NCBI GenBank assembly: GCA_021821465.1
Contig: JAKACM010000002.1
Coordinates: 1-64,000 of the forward strand
Length of the DNA stretch: 64,000 nucleotides
Direction of reading: 5' to 3'
Origin: Bacillota bacterium
GTDB taxonomy: Bacteria > Bacillota > Sulfobacillia > Sulfobacillales > Sulfobacillaceae
Shown here: piece after piece, positions 29,801 through 37,514 of the stretch
Layout of the letters: every line of letters starts with the position of its first letter
Position numbering within the stretch: position 1 is the first letter of the stretch
The notes under the pieces: generated by a model
What the model saw: the letters and a program-made list of their open reading frames with translations, nothing else
What the model was told of the DNA's origin: nothing
Database searches by the model: none
Position numbers and translations under genes: made by a program

Positions 29801-29899
29801 AGCCTGTTTGATTAAGTCCCGCGGCAAGGACGCCCCTTCCAGAAATGAGAAGGCGGAATGTACATGCAAATGTGCTCCAGATTCCTTTAATGTTGTCAT
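26813..29899 (-). CDS. dnaE2: Error-prone DNA polymerase III alpha subunit, DnaE2/ImuC type
   Basis: 1028 residues. An N-terminal PHP domain (HLHVHSAFSFLEGASLP) precedes the C-family polymerase core with the catalytic aspartates in PDIDIDFDTRYRD and GRGSAADSVVAYCLGIT. Middle and tail match DnaE2, and an OB-fold with LLIRPHRPPTRSGKIVVFFSL follows. The length fits DnaE2 (about 1000-1100) rather than replicative DnaE1 or PolC. It would carry out translesion synthesis with an ImuB-like partner, raising mutation after damage. ATG at 29899 lies seven bases after the stop of a small upstream ORF; its own site is weak, suggesting coupling. Member of the SOS-type operon. Confidence 0.92.
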   Translation of the reverse strand: MTTLKESGAHLHVHSAFSFLEGASLPRDLIKQAAAVGISTVALTDVHRISGIVTFLDEARQFGVRAVVGAEVDLENLGRLIVLVPDTDSYGNLVSLLSESHLKSPRLKPRVTWEMLERWGPGLVALTGDRMGVIGQAWFQRQKGQIASILDRLTQIFERHNLFIEMAANYLPGDGAFFHALTDLSEWKNIPTIATSAAHYAEKKDFGTFDLLTCIRAGKKIEDIGPERHLNAENYLKPWSAIETALSHWPEALRNTLQLAERLESPNILNQRYAPHFTLPPHVSAEVYLGELVKKGAKRRYGEKIKKVWPRIQHELRIIEDSGFTEYFLVVWDVTRFAQERHIRFAGRGSAADSVVAYCLGITGVDAFSRNLLFERFMSPERQEMPDIDIDFDTRYRDQVITYVQKRYGEDHVARVATYQTFRQRSALREVGKVLGFPIAELDRLAKSLPESSFEGILTRWQEIPELRQYPENQKLKTVLQWASKIERLPRHIGTHLGGVVISKHPLSQISPLELSQKGVQIIQFDKRDVETLGLLKLDLLGLRTFTAVDITVQALAEDKPNFSYDAIPLHDAATYEQLQKGDAIGVFQLESPAQRALALRLQPDHWEDIVASLALIRPGPIKGNMVDPFIARRRGQEPVSYLHPALEPILSRTYGVVLFQEQVIAIASTLAGFTPGEADSLRRVMTHARSSEDMQEIGTMFKDKAQDLGVSAEVADAVFQQIVGYASYGFNEAHAAAFAETAYRTAYLLTHHPTEYFMGLLNAEPLGYYPVDVLVVEARRREVTIFPMDINQSDVGVKKEGKQILRIGLGFIKHLGSELAAHIVHNRPKEEFHSPRQLQELGLNMAQIMATIRLGAWDNVNSSRETLIEELMMPQGLYLKSRIGPSHSISAKLQNIWDYQYCGFGQHQQWLDPWRQYLQSQGFVSISALQQMKTGRFARCVGLLIRPHRPPTRSGKIVVFFSLLDETGILEARLSSQGYQQFGHLLFGPTTRIIMVGGRMENRGMDVRIITPWSHPDMPKMAREGDK

Positions 29900-29906
29900 T
29901 TTTGGC

Positions 29907-30056
29907 TTACGACAAAATACCTTGTAGTTTTCTAATCAACGACTCAACCTGAATATAAATATAATCTAACGGAGAATTCTTACGAATGCGGAATACATAA
30001 TGACCAAAATGAATAAGAGGCGAATGTCTTGGAAAAACAATAACTTTCCCCACCAA
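29907..30056 (-). CDS. Small 49-residue ORF in the mutasome operon
   Basis: TTG at 30056 lies eight bases after AAAGG (a GTG two codons earlier is also possible). The peptide reads MVGKVIVFPRHSPLIHFGHY, then VFRIRKNSPLDYIYIQVESL and ends before dnaE2. It is basic and beta-rich, with no signal. It fills almost exactly the space between the DUF6504 gene (17 bases upstream) and dnaE2 (seven bases downstream), as a real operon gene would. No family was recognised; it could act as a leader for dnaE2 translation. Confidence 0.5.
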   Translation of the reverse strand: MVGKVIVFPRHSPLIHFGHYVFRIRKNSPLDYIYIQVESLIRKLQGILS

Positions 30057-30073
30057 TACCACTGCCTTTCTAT

Positions 30074-30340
30074 CTAATCATAAACATGATAAATCCACCA
30101 TTGATTGCTTTGAGGATTACAAACCAACTCATAAACTCCTTGGGTATTCGTTAATACTCTCCAAAACCAAAGTTCGGGCTCACCACGCCACCATTCCGAA
30201 ACATCCCGCCAATAGTCAATAATGCGGATAATGTTATAAGAGGCTCCCCGCCACCGAAATCGGTAAGGCACTTTGTCTCTCAACTCAACTTTTACCAATG
30301 GCCGGAGGTAATCACCTAATCCAAAATGTGTCTCGTTCAT
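30074..30340 (-). CDS. DUF6504 protein of the mutasome operon
   Basis: 88 residues from ATG at 30340; the frame is open upstream but that part overlaps the preceding gene and is not family-like. It contains VELRDKVPYRFRWRGASYNI, IDYWRDVSEWWRGEPELWFW, TQGVYELVCN and QWWIYHVYD, the Trp-rich pattern of DUF6504. DUF6504 proteins are often encoded beside Y-family/DnaE2 mutasome genes, and their function is not established. Its ribosome-binding site is poor. Confidence 0.7.
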   Translation of the reverse strand: MNETHFGLGDYLRPLVKVELRDKVPYRFRWRGASYNIIRIIDYWRDVSEWWRGEPELWFWRVLTNTQGVYELVCNPQSNQWWIYHVYD

Positions 30341-30444
30341 CGTTCTTGGCGCAAAAGATCCCGAGCTCTCCAAGCAGAGAGAACTGCGCCCCTTCGCTCC
30401 TTTCGTTTGTACACATCTTGATAACGAGCAGTCTTTTGCGGATT

Positions 30445-31542
30445 TCAGGTAATTTTTCGTGTTTTCCATCCTGTTTGACGGCGCCAAGGATCCCAAAATT
30501 GTAACAATTGTTCACGTCTGGCAATTATTGATAAATCGGATATCATATCACCGGATTGAACGGGAGCGGATCCCCACCACATGAGTTGATCTCTGATTAA
30601 CGTCTCTGGCTGGTGGGCTTCTAAGATTAGCTGCACAAGATCGATGGAAGGAATCGTCAATATCAATGACAAAAAACGCAGCACAACCTGCCGAATATTA
30701 CGACTTGGTAAAGACCACTTACGTTCACGAATAATTGTCTCCTTGTCGCTTTGCCAAATAAGACGTAAATACCGACTTCCTTGCTGATTTTTTTGTAAAA
30801 CTTCCCCAACTTCTGTTGCCAAAAGACGGACGAGATCATGAAATCCTTGCTGAATCGGATCTTCAAAAGTTCTTTTGACACAAACCGGCTCAACGGATTT
30901 GTGCAACGCCCAAGAATGCTTTTTCTGATCTTGTATGATTTGACGAAAATAGGGAACGTCACCGACTTGTTCCCAGCCTCGTTTTTTCCATTCTCGCACA
31001 GTGCGGGTAGATAAATGGCTGATCCCTGTCAAAGGCAGTACCTTCCACACCTCATCGGTATTTTCGTGAGGAAGGACATAAGCAATCTGTGCGCCATCCT
31101 GCCAGCGTTTTGTCCACTGCTGATATTGGCTCCCGTGAATAGAAATCCACTGAGAAAGCAAGGGATTCTCCGATATTCCCATCCTTATGCGCAAAGCTCT
31201 CTGTGGAATCATTTCTTTAACAACTCGTCTCCACTCCTCATAATCCATATCCGATTGCTGCCAATATCCTTGTCCCACGTCTTCCATGTGATAAGATAAT
31301 GTATATTGCTCCATCCACACTGTTAAACCATCCAAGGTTTGCTGATAGTCTTGAGAACGCCAAGGAATTTGCCGAGCTTGGGGATATTGCCATTTCATGT
31401 TTTCAATGCTCAGACCGGATCGAATTCCTAGGTCCCATCCTTGACTATCCATGTCAAAGACCGCTTGATCTTTGACAACGATATAAGGCTCTGGGATTAG
31501 ATCGGATCGGGAAATATGTCCTAATCGCCAATAAATAATCAT
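30445..31542 (-). CDS. ImuB-like catalytically dead Y-family polymerase homologue
   Basis: 365 residues. ATG at 31542 has AGGAG ten bases upstream. Y-family traits are GIRSGLSIENMKWQYPQARQ (palm/finger block), a thumb-like LPLTGISHLSTRTVREWKKRG, and a little-finger-like C-terminal half. The two catalytic acidic motifs of active Y-polymerases are absent: the N-terminus reads MIIYWRLGHISRS instead of an aspartate-containing block, and the later position reads YHMEDVGQGY. This is the state of ImuB, which bridges ImuC/DnaE2 to the sliding clamp. First gene after the LexA-box promoter. No imuA was seen. Confidence 0.8.
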   Translation of the reverse strand: MIIYWRLGHISRSDLIPEPYIVVKDQAVFDMDSQGWDLGIRSGLSIENMKWQYPQARQIPWRSQDYQQTLDGLTVWMEQYTLSYHMEDVGQGYWQQSDMDYEEWRRVVKEMIPQRALRIRMGISENPLLSQWISIHGSQYQQWTKRWQDGAQIAYVLPHENTDEVWKVLPLTGISHLSTRTVREWKKRGWEQVGDVPYFRQIIQDQKKHSWALHKSVEPVCVKRTFEDPIQQGFHDLVRLLATEVGEVLQKNQQGSRYLRLIWQSDKETIIRERKWSLPSRNIRQVVLRFLSLILTIPSIDLVQLILEAHQPETLIRDQLMWWGSAPVQSGDMISDLSIIARREQLLQFWDPWRRQTGWKTRKIT

Positions 31543-31673
31543 TTTCTGCCCACTCCTGATTAAAGGTTTCAGAGATCAATAAAAGTCTTGCTCTTTCTTG
31601 TCACGGAAACCTTATGAACCGCCGCAAAACATATTCCGCTTTCCCGATCATGCGAAGCTCTACTTGGCAAATA

Positions 31674-31725
31674 CAAACATTTGTTCGTGCGGTGTTATTA
31701 TACCCTCCTTTTACCGATTTATCAA
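31674..31725 (-). promoter_or_regulatory. SigA promoter with overlapping LexA box for the mutasome operon
   Basis: On the minus strand: -35 TTGATA (31720-31725), 17-base spacer, -10 TATAAT (31697-31702), then CGAACAAATGTTTG (31674-31687). The last is close to the Gram-positive LexA consensus CGAAC-N4-GTTCG and covers the expected start site. LexA bound there would block transcription until DNA damage. It is about 130 bases upstream of the ImuB-like gene. The -35 adjoins a terminator for the preceding operon. Confidence 0.8.
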
Positions 31726-31730
31726 TCGAA

Positions 31731-31767
31731 AAAGCCTGGAACTTTTTTACTTAAAGTTCCAGGCTTT
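31731..31767 (-). terminator. Terminator after the enoyl-CoA hydratase gene
   Basis: Perfect 15-bp arms (AAAGCCTGGAACTTT at 31731-31745 and its complement at 31753-31767), loop of seven bases, followed leftwards by a T-run on the minus strand. It separates the acyl-CoA operon from the mutasome promoter. Confidence 0.9.
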
Positions 31768-31784
31768 GAGAAAATAAGTCCTCG

Positions 31785-32567
31785 TTAATCGGATGCGCGA
31801 TCCGATGGCCAAATAGGTGGACGTTTTTCCAAAAAGGCCTTGATGCCTTCGTGAGAATCATCAGACAGAGCAATAAGCGAAATCATATTTTGTAAATATT
31901 CGATAGCTTGATGATATTCCATATCCTCGGTCTGATACCATGCCTCTTTGCCCATACGGGCAACGAAAGGGCTACCCATGCTAATTAATTCAGCCATTTC
32001 CCTGGCCTGACTCCGCACTTGATCAAAAGGCACGACCGCATTACAAAAACCCCATCGATCCATTTCTTTGGATGTTACCAACCGTCCTGTCAAAGCCAGT
32101 TCCAGCGTTCTGCGAGGGCCAATAAGGCGTGTTATGGGTGCCATAACAACCATAGGAAATAAACCGATTTTCACCTCTGGCAAACCAAAATATCCATCTT
32201 CGGCAGCAATCACAAAATCGCAGGCCGCAGCCAATCCCATTCCTCCGGCAAGTGTATATCCAAAGGTGGCTGCGATAACGGGAGTCGACAATTCATGAAT
32301 TGTTTCGATCAATGTTCCCATTAACGAAAAATATCGGCGGACGGATTCTACGGTTCCGAGAGTCGCTACTTCACTCAAATCAGCTCCGGCACAGAAAGCT
32401 TTTTCCCCTTCCGCATGTAAAATAATCGCTCGTACTCCGGAATCCTGTCCCAACTTCGAAAATGTCTCGATCAATTCATAAATTATTTCCTGATTGAGAG
32501 CATTGCGAATCTGAGGGCGATTCAACGTCACCTGACTAATTGCGCCATGTTCAATCCAAATATTCAT
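31785..32567 (-). CDS. Enoyl-CoA hydratase/isomerase family protein
   Basis: 260 residues from ATG at 32567 (AAAGG nine bases upstream). Crotonase-fold blocks: LNRPQIRNALNQ, KAFCAGADLSEV (oxyanion hole) and LPEVKIGLFPMV with one catalytic glutamate. At the first glutamate position it reads TLAGGMGLAAACDF, so that residue is not conserved. In a leucine/isovalerate operon it could hydrate 3-methylglutaconyl-CoA. Last gene of the leftward operon, followed by a strong terminator. Substrate is inferred from neighbours only. Confidence 0.85.
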   Translation of the reverse strand: MNIWIEHGAISQVTLNRPQIRNALNQEIIYELIETFSKLGQDSGVRAIILHAEGEKAFCAGADLSEVATLGTVESVRRYFSLMGTLIETIHELSTPVIAATFGYTLAGGMGLAAACDFVIAAEDGYFGLPEVKIGLFPMVVMAPITRLIGPRRTLELALTGRLVTSKEMDRWGFCNAVVPFDQVRSQAREMAELISMGSPFVARMGKEAWYQTEDMEYHQAIEYLQNMISLIALSDDSHEGIKAFLEKRPPIWPSDRASD

Positions 32568-32616
32568 CAGATCAGACCTTTCACTAAAAGAAATTGCTCT
32601 AAGTGCGATTTTCTCT

Positions 32617-33546
32617 TCATTTAGCGTTAACCGGAACCATTTTTCCTCCAGCATGAAATACTTTGGACGGAACATCATGGCCTAGTTTTTCGACCAGAAA
32701 TCGCGTAATGAACAGCAATTGATCTAAATCAATTCCGGTTTGGATCGCCATTTCCGAAAGGCAATAGACGCTGTCTTCGGTAGACAAGTTCCCTCCTGCT
32801 CCCGGAGAGAACGGTGAACCGCCGATGCCGCCTAATGCTGTTTCAAACCGGGAGGCCCCACTGCCGACGGCAGCCAGTAAATTGGCTAACGCTGTGCCTC
32901 GGGTATCGTGAAAATGCAAGGCCAATTGCACATCCGGAAGTTTGTCTCGAAATGCGCGAACCATAGCGGCAACCTGCTTGGGATGAGCGACTCCTACCGT
33001 GTCCCCTAAAGCGATTTCCTGAATGCCCAGATCTTTTAGTCTCCATGCCAGATCCAATACTGTGTCAAGAGGAACAATACCTTCATAGGGACAGCCAAAT
33101 GCCGTCACAATAACCGCCGACACAGTAATTCCCCGCGATTTTGCCATGGTCCACACATCATAAAATCCCTTAAGCGATTCTGCAATCGACCGATGAACAT
33201 TTTTTTGATTATGCGTTTCACTGGCAGACACAAATACCGTCATTTCATCGGGGCTCGTTGCAACAGCCCGTTCTGCCCCTTTAGGATTAGGCACTAAAAC
33301 CGAGTAGACAACATTCGGTTTCCGATCAATAGCTGCCATCACCTCTTCTGCATCGGCCATCTGTGCAAGCCATTTAGGGCTAACAAATGATGTCACCTCA
33401 ATACGCGGGACTCCTGCCCGAGCCAATTTGTTTACCAATTGCACTTTGTCTTCCGTTTTCAGCACAACATGTTCTGCCTGAAGACCGTCCCGAGGGGACA
33501 CGTCTCGAAGCCATACAAAAGATGGTTCTCGCCATTCCCATCCCAT
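32617..33546 (-). CDS. Hydroxymethylglutaryl-CoA lyase-like protein
   Basis: 309 residues from ATG at 33546 (AAAGGAG eight bases upstream). The TIM-barrel lyase signature VWLRDVSPRDGLQ is present near the start, with metal-binding HFHDTRGTALAN. HMG-CoA lyase splits HMG-CoA into acetyl-CoA and acetoacetate, the last step of leucine degradation. The active-site loop reads GGIGGSPFSPGAGGN where the family normally has GGxGGCP, so the catalytic cysteine is a serine here. Activity or substrate may differ. Located between the carboxyltransferase and hydratase genes. Confidence 0.8.
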   Translation of the reverse strand: MGWEWREPSFVWLRDVSPRDGLQAEHVVLKTEDKVQLVNKLARAGVPRIEVTSFVSPKWLAQMADAEEVMAAIDRKPNVVYSVLVPNPKGAERAVATSPDEMTVFVSASETHNQKNVHRSIAESLKGFYDVWTMAKSRGITVSAVIVTAFGCPYEGIVPLDTVLDLAWRLKDLGIQEIALGDTVGVAHPKQVAAMVRAFRDKLPDVQLALHFHDTRGTALANLLAAVGSGASRFETALGGIGGSPFSPGAGGNLSTEDSVYCLSEMAIQTGIDLDQLLFITRFLVEKLGHDVPSKVFHAGGKMVPVNAK

Positions 33547-33628
33547 TGCCCTCACTCCTTTCATGAAAAAGAATGTAGAATTCGCTGAAAACATCGTACG
33601 CCGATCGGTGAGATGCAAAATTTTGTCT

Positions 33629-35149
33629 CTACACGGGAGTCACGGGATGCCGACGCATGCTGAAATCCCGGGATTTATTGTGATAAAGATGAAACCTGCG
33701 GACGATTTCGTCCCGTAGATTGTGCGGATCAACAACATCGTCCACGATCAGCTCCGAAGCCAAACGCATAATGTCAATATCCTGGCGATATGACTCCTGG
33801 CGTTCTTGGATAAAAGCTTGGCGCTCACCGCCCTCCAGTTCTTGAATTTTGTTATAGTACACGGCGTTCACCGCAGCTTCCGGACCCATGACAGCGATCT
33901 GTGCGGTCGGTAAAGCCAATACCGCATCGGAACCAAAAGCCGGGCCTGCCATTGCATATAATCCCGCTCCATAGGCTTTCCTCACGATGACACTAATTTT
34001 GGGAACAGTCGCCTCCGAGACCGCTGCAATCAACTTGGCTCCATGGCGAATGATGCCTTGGCGCTCCACTTTAGTCCCAATCATAAAACCGGGAACGTCG
34101 GCTAAAAACAACAAGGGGATATTGAACGCATCCGCCAGATTGATAAACCTAGCCGCTTTATCAGCCGAGTCGACAAATAACACGCCGCCTTTCACCTTGG
34201 ATTGATTGGCCACTATCGCTACGGACTCTCCGCCCATTCTCGCGAATCCCACAATAATTTCCTGAGCAAATAGCGGCTTTATGGGAAACCAGCTTCCTTC
34301 ATCCACTAGACCCAAAATAATTTGCTGCATGTCAAACGGTACGTTTTGATTAGCAGGAATAAGGCGCTCCCAATTGACATCCATTGGCTGTTTTGCGGGG
34401 ATTGTGGGGGGGTTTTCGGTATAATGACTTGGAAAATACGCAATATATTGCTTGGCCCAGATTATCGCTTGTTCCTCATCCGTTGCCAATAAGTCTCCGC
34501 TTCCGCTTACCGTGCAATGCATACGGGCTCCGCCCATTTCTTCTAATGTAACCTTTTCCCCAATAACCATCTCCGCCATACGAGGAGAGCCTAAATACAT
34601 AGAGGCATTTCCGTCCACCATAATGACGACATCCGTGAACGCAGGAATATAGGCGCCGCCGGCTGCAGAAGGGCCAAATAGAACACAAATTTGTGGTACC
34701 CGTCCGGAAAGTTTCACTTGATTGTAAAAAATTCGTCCGGCTCCCCGTCTACCCGGAAACATTTCAACCTGGTCGGTAATCCTGGCCCCGGCCGAGTCAA
34801 CCAGGTAAAAAATGGGGCAATTCATGTCCACAGCTTTCTCTTGAATCCTGAGAATCTTTTCAACGGTTCTCGCTCCCCATGATCCCGCCTTCACCGTAGG
34901 ATCATTGGCCATAACCACAACGGATCTGCCATCAATAGTCCCCGTCGCCGTCACGACGCCGTCAGCCGCCAAATCGTCATTTGCCAAAGCATTGGCAAAT
35001 AAACCGTCCTCAACATAGCCCGGGTCCAATAATAGTTCCAGACGCTGACGAACGGACAACTTTTGCGCAGTTTTCAACCGTTCATGGTATTTGGGCGATC
35101 CGCCCGCCAAAGCTTTTTGACGCATGTGGGTCAATTCATCCGGTGTCAC
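33629..35149 (-). CDS. Acyl-CoA carboxylase carboxyltransferase (beta) subunit
   Basis: 506 residues, GTG start at 35149. Two crotonase-like halves of the biotin-dependent carboxyltransferase are clear: DSAGARITDQVEMFPGRRGA, FGPSAAGGAYIPAF, and later LADVPGFMIGTKVERQG and KAYGAGLYAMAGPAFGSD. It transfers CO2 from carboxybiotin to an acyl-CoA; in this context 3-methylcrotonyl-CoA is plausible, propionyl-CoA possible. The biotin carrier is encoded 130 bases upstream. No biotin carboxylase gene is in the window. Confidence 0.9.
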   Translation of the reverse strand: MTPDELTHMRQKALAGGSPKYHERLKTAQKLSVRQRLELLLDPGYVEDGLFANALANDDLAADGVVTATGTIDGRSVVVMANDPTVKAGSWGARTVEKILRIQEKAVDMNCPIFYLVDSAGARITDQVEMFPGRRGAGRIFYNQVKLSGRVPQICVLFGPSAAGGAYIPAFTDVVIMVDGNASMYLGSPRMAEMVIGEKVTLEEMGGARMHCTVSGSGDLLATDEEQAIIWAKQYIAYFPSHYTENPPTIPAKQPMDVNWERLIPANQNVPFDMQQIILGLVDEGSWFPIKPLFAQEIIVGFARMGGESVAIVANQSKVKGGVLFVDSADKAARFINLADAFNIPLLFLADVPGFMIGTKVERQGIIRHGAKLIAAVSEATVPKISVIVRKAYGAGLYAMAGPAFGSDAVLALPTAQIAVMGPEAAVNAVYYNKIQELEGGERQAFIQERQESYRQDIDIMRLASELIVDDVVDPHNLRDEIVRRFHLYHNKSRDFSMRRHPVTPV

Positions 35150-35281
35150 AATATCTTCCGCCTTTCGAAAATCAAGATGTCTCTCTTCAGGGAATCATTA
35201 CATTCAGTATCAAGGCAAGCTTTCCTCAACACCCTAAGACCTAAGGTTTTGTTCCTCGGCAACCTTCCCTTGTAGGGTTTT

Positions 35282-35500
35282 TCATGAATCTGTCAAAATA
35301 ATGAGCGGATCACTTTCATCGACAAAGTCGCCTTCTTTCACCACGACCTCTTTCACAACTCCTGCAACCTCGGATTCGATGGGAATTTCCATTTTCATTG
35401 ACTCCAAACGCGCCACCTCTTGTCCGGGCGTGATCTTATCCCCCGAAGACACCAAAATCTTAAATACCGTACCGGCCAAACTTGCAACAATACTCGTCAT
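35282..35500 (-). CDS. Stand-alone biotin carrier protein
   Basis: 72 residues including the start, ATG at 35500 with AAGGAG ten bases upstream. It is a single biotinyl domain: LAGTVFKILVSSGDKITPGQ, the biotinylation motif ESMKMEIP with the target lysine, and GVVKEVVVKEGDFVDESDPL. It carries the carboxyl group between biotin carboxylase and the adjacent carboxyltransferase. In methylcrotonyl-CoA carboxylase this domain is usually fused to the biotin carboxylase; here it is separate and the carboxylase must come from elsewhere. Confidence 0.92.
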   Translation of the reverse strand: MTSIVASLAGTVFKILVSSGDKITPGQEVARLESMKMEIPIESEVAGVVKEVVVKEGDFVDESDPLIILTDS

Positions 35501-35516
35501 AGACACGATTCTCCTT

Positions 35517-36209
35517 TTAGTTCTGATATATTTTTGGCGAAAACCATCCGCCCGGAGCCAAAAGTGGGTAGAAGCGCCCGGCTCTCCAAGTACCATCCGT
35601 GACGGCCTCTCCCCGCCATGACCAATTGTTCTTACCGTCTTCTCGGATGTCCAACCCTGTTGAAGGTCGAATCCTCCCGCAATCCCACAAACCTGCCGGT
35701 CCTAAGATCAGAGGATGCCACAATATGGTCTGATCTCCGCTCCAATATGCCAAAAACCCGGGAATCGGCGAAGGGCCATAAGTAAAGATCCGCCCGGAAG
35801 AGTGTTTTAAACTCAATGAATCAAAGCTATTTATCCATCGCACAGCAAATGGACCCCCGATGATGCGTCCTATGTTCCACGACTCTCGGGCTCTTATGGC
35901 GGCATGAAATGCCTGATGGGAAAACAGCCAAAGACGCTGCCCATAAGCTCGCGTACTCAAAGCCCAGGCTATAGGCAGTGTAGTGGGAATCTTCACCGTC
36001 TTTTGGGACTCGGACAGTTCAGGCATACAAGAACCGGGTTGATCAATCGAAAATATAGAACCCTGGATCCAGCCAAGAACAATATCTTGAACGCATTGGG
36101 GAAGAAATGAATAATGTCGATTTCGTCCCCAATACTTCAACCTCTCTTCGCTTATATCCAGTTTGAGATCCCGGATGGGATCCAAACCAAATTCTTTGGT
36201 CATGGTCAT
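35517..36209 (-). CDS. Unknown 230-residue protein in the acyl-CoA operon
   Basis: ATG at 36209 overlaps the acyl-CoA dehydrogenase stop by one base (TAATG), with GGAAG ten bases upstream. Soluble, Trp/Gly-rich, no signal peptide. Segments such as RIFTYGPSPIPGFLAYWSGD and LILGPAGLWDCGRIRPSTG look like a compact beta fold. I recognise no family. It lies between the dehydrogenase and biotin carrier, which suggests a role with the carboxylase or acyl-CoA substrate; a biotin-ligase-like or assembly role is only speculation. Confidence 0.6.
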   Translation of the reverse strand: MTMTKEFGLDPIRDLKLDISEERLKYWGRNRHYSFLPQCVQDIVLGWIQGSIFSIDQPGSCMPELSESQKTVKIPTTLPIAWALSTRAYGQRLWLFSHQAFHAAIRARESWNIGRIIGGPFAVRWINSFDSLSLKHSSGRIFTYGPSPIPGFLAYWSGDQTILWHPLILGPAGLWDCGRIRPSTGLDIREDGKNNWSWRGEAVTDGTWRAGRFYPLLAPGGWFSPKIYQN

Positions 36210-37348
36210 TAGTCTTGAGCTTCCAGATGACGGGCAATAACCATGCGTTGTATTTCGGAAGTACCTTCCCCGATTTCTAGAAGTTTCGCGTCCCGCATAA
36301 AACGTTCCACTGGAAAATCATGCATATACCCTGCCCCTCCATGAATTTGCACGGCCTGGGATGCGGATCGCATGGCGGTTTCGGATGCAAATAATTTGGC
36401 CATGGCCGCTTCTTGCGCAAAAGGACGATGCTGATCCTTTAACCACGCGGCCTTAAGTACCATCAACCGCGCTAATTCCACTTCCATTGCCATATCGGCC
36501 AGTTTAAACTGGATAGCCTGGAATTGGTTTAAGGTTTTCCCAAACTGCTTGCGCTGACGGCTATAATTCAATGACGCATCAAGAGATGCTTGGGCCACTC
36601 CCACACTCAAGGCACCGATACTGATTCGTCCTCCATCCAGAATATCAAGAAATTGGTGAAATCCCTTGCTCGGTTCCCCCAAGACATTTTCCTGAGGGAT
36701 CGTCACGTTGTCCATAAAGATCTCGCAGGTCTCACTTGAGCGCATGCCCATTTTCTTGTAATTTGCTGTAATTTGAAGTCCTTCAATCCCTTGAGGAATA
36801 ATAAAGGAAGAAATGTGCCGTTGGCTACGTTCAGTCCGAGCCGTAACCACAATATAGCCGGCATGCTTGGCATTCGTAATAAAAATCTTGGTACCTGAAA
36901 TATGGTAAACATCTTGGTCTTTTTCGGCAAAGGTCTTAGTTCCACCGGCATCCGATCCGGCCTCGGGTTCGGTTAGGCCAAAAGCCGCTAAAAAGTCTCC
37001 GCGTAGCGCCCCGAGAAGATATTGTTCCTTTTGTTGAGCCGTACCAAACAAATATAAAGGGGAACACCCCAAGGAGACATGCGCCGCAAATCCCAGTCCC
37101 AAAGAGGCGTCCGCTCGCCCAATCTCTTCGACAGCCAAGGCATAACTGACTGTACTGCCGCCCGATCCTCCCCACTCTTCCGGGAAAGGCAGACCGTAAA
37201 AGCCCAGTTTCCCCATTTCCTGCATAATATCCCAAGGAAACTCTCCTGTTTCGTCACGCTCCTGGGCTTTTGGTCCCACTCTTTCTTGCGCAAAATCCCG
37301 GACCGTATCCCGAATCATCTGTTCATCGGCTGTTAAATCCCAGTTCAA
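36209..37348 (-). CDS. Acyl-CoA dehydrogenase (isovaleryl-CoA type by context)
   Basis: 379 residues, TTG start at 37348 after AAGGGG. It has the FAD-binding acyl-CoA dehydrogenase layout: [38 protein letters not shown], and C-terminal [20 protein letters not shown] with [15 protein letters not shown]. It oxidises an acyl-CoA at the 2,3 position and passes electrons to ETF. First gene of the leftward operon with biotin carrier, carboxyltransferase, HMG-CoA lyase-like and hydratase genes, hence isovaleryl-CoA is the likely substrate, though short-chain acyl-CoAs cannot be excluded. Confidence 0.9.
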   Translation of the reverse strand: MNWDLTADEQMIRDTVRDFAQERVGPKAQERDETGEFPWDIMQEMGKLGFYGLPFPEEWGGSGGSTVSYALAVEEIGRADASLGLGFAAHVSLGCSPLYLFGTAQQKEQYLLGALRGDFLAAFGLTEPEAGSDAGGTKTFAEKDQDVYHISGTKIFITNAKHAGYIVVTARTERSQRHISSFIIPQGIEGLQITANYKKMGMRSSETCEIFMDNVTIPQENVLGEPSKGFHQFLDILDGGRISIGALSVGVAQASLDASLNYSRQRKQFGKTLNQFQAIQFKLADMAMEVELARLMVLKAAWLKDQHRPFAQEAAMAKLFASETAMRSASQAVQIHGGAGYMHDFPVERFMRDAKLLEIGEGTSEIQRMVIARHLEAQD

Positions 37349-37514
37349 ATGGATTTCCCCTTTTTAGGTCAATTTCAAGTTCATTCTACCGCGAATCCCT
37401 CCGCAACGACTATAATTGAAAGCAATCCGGAGAATTGTCAGATAGTCAATAAACGTACGTTGCTTAGCATCACCAAAAAACAACCGAATTCGGCAACAAA
37501 ATGGAGGATTTCTT

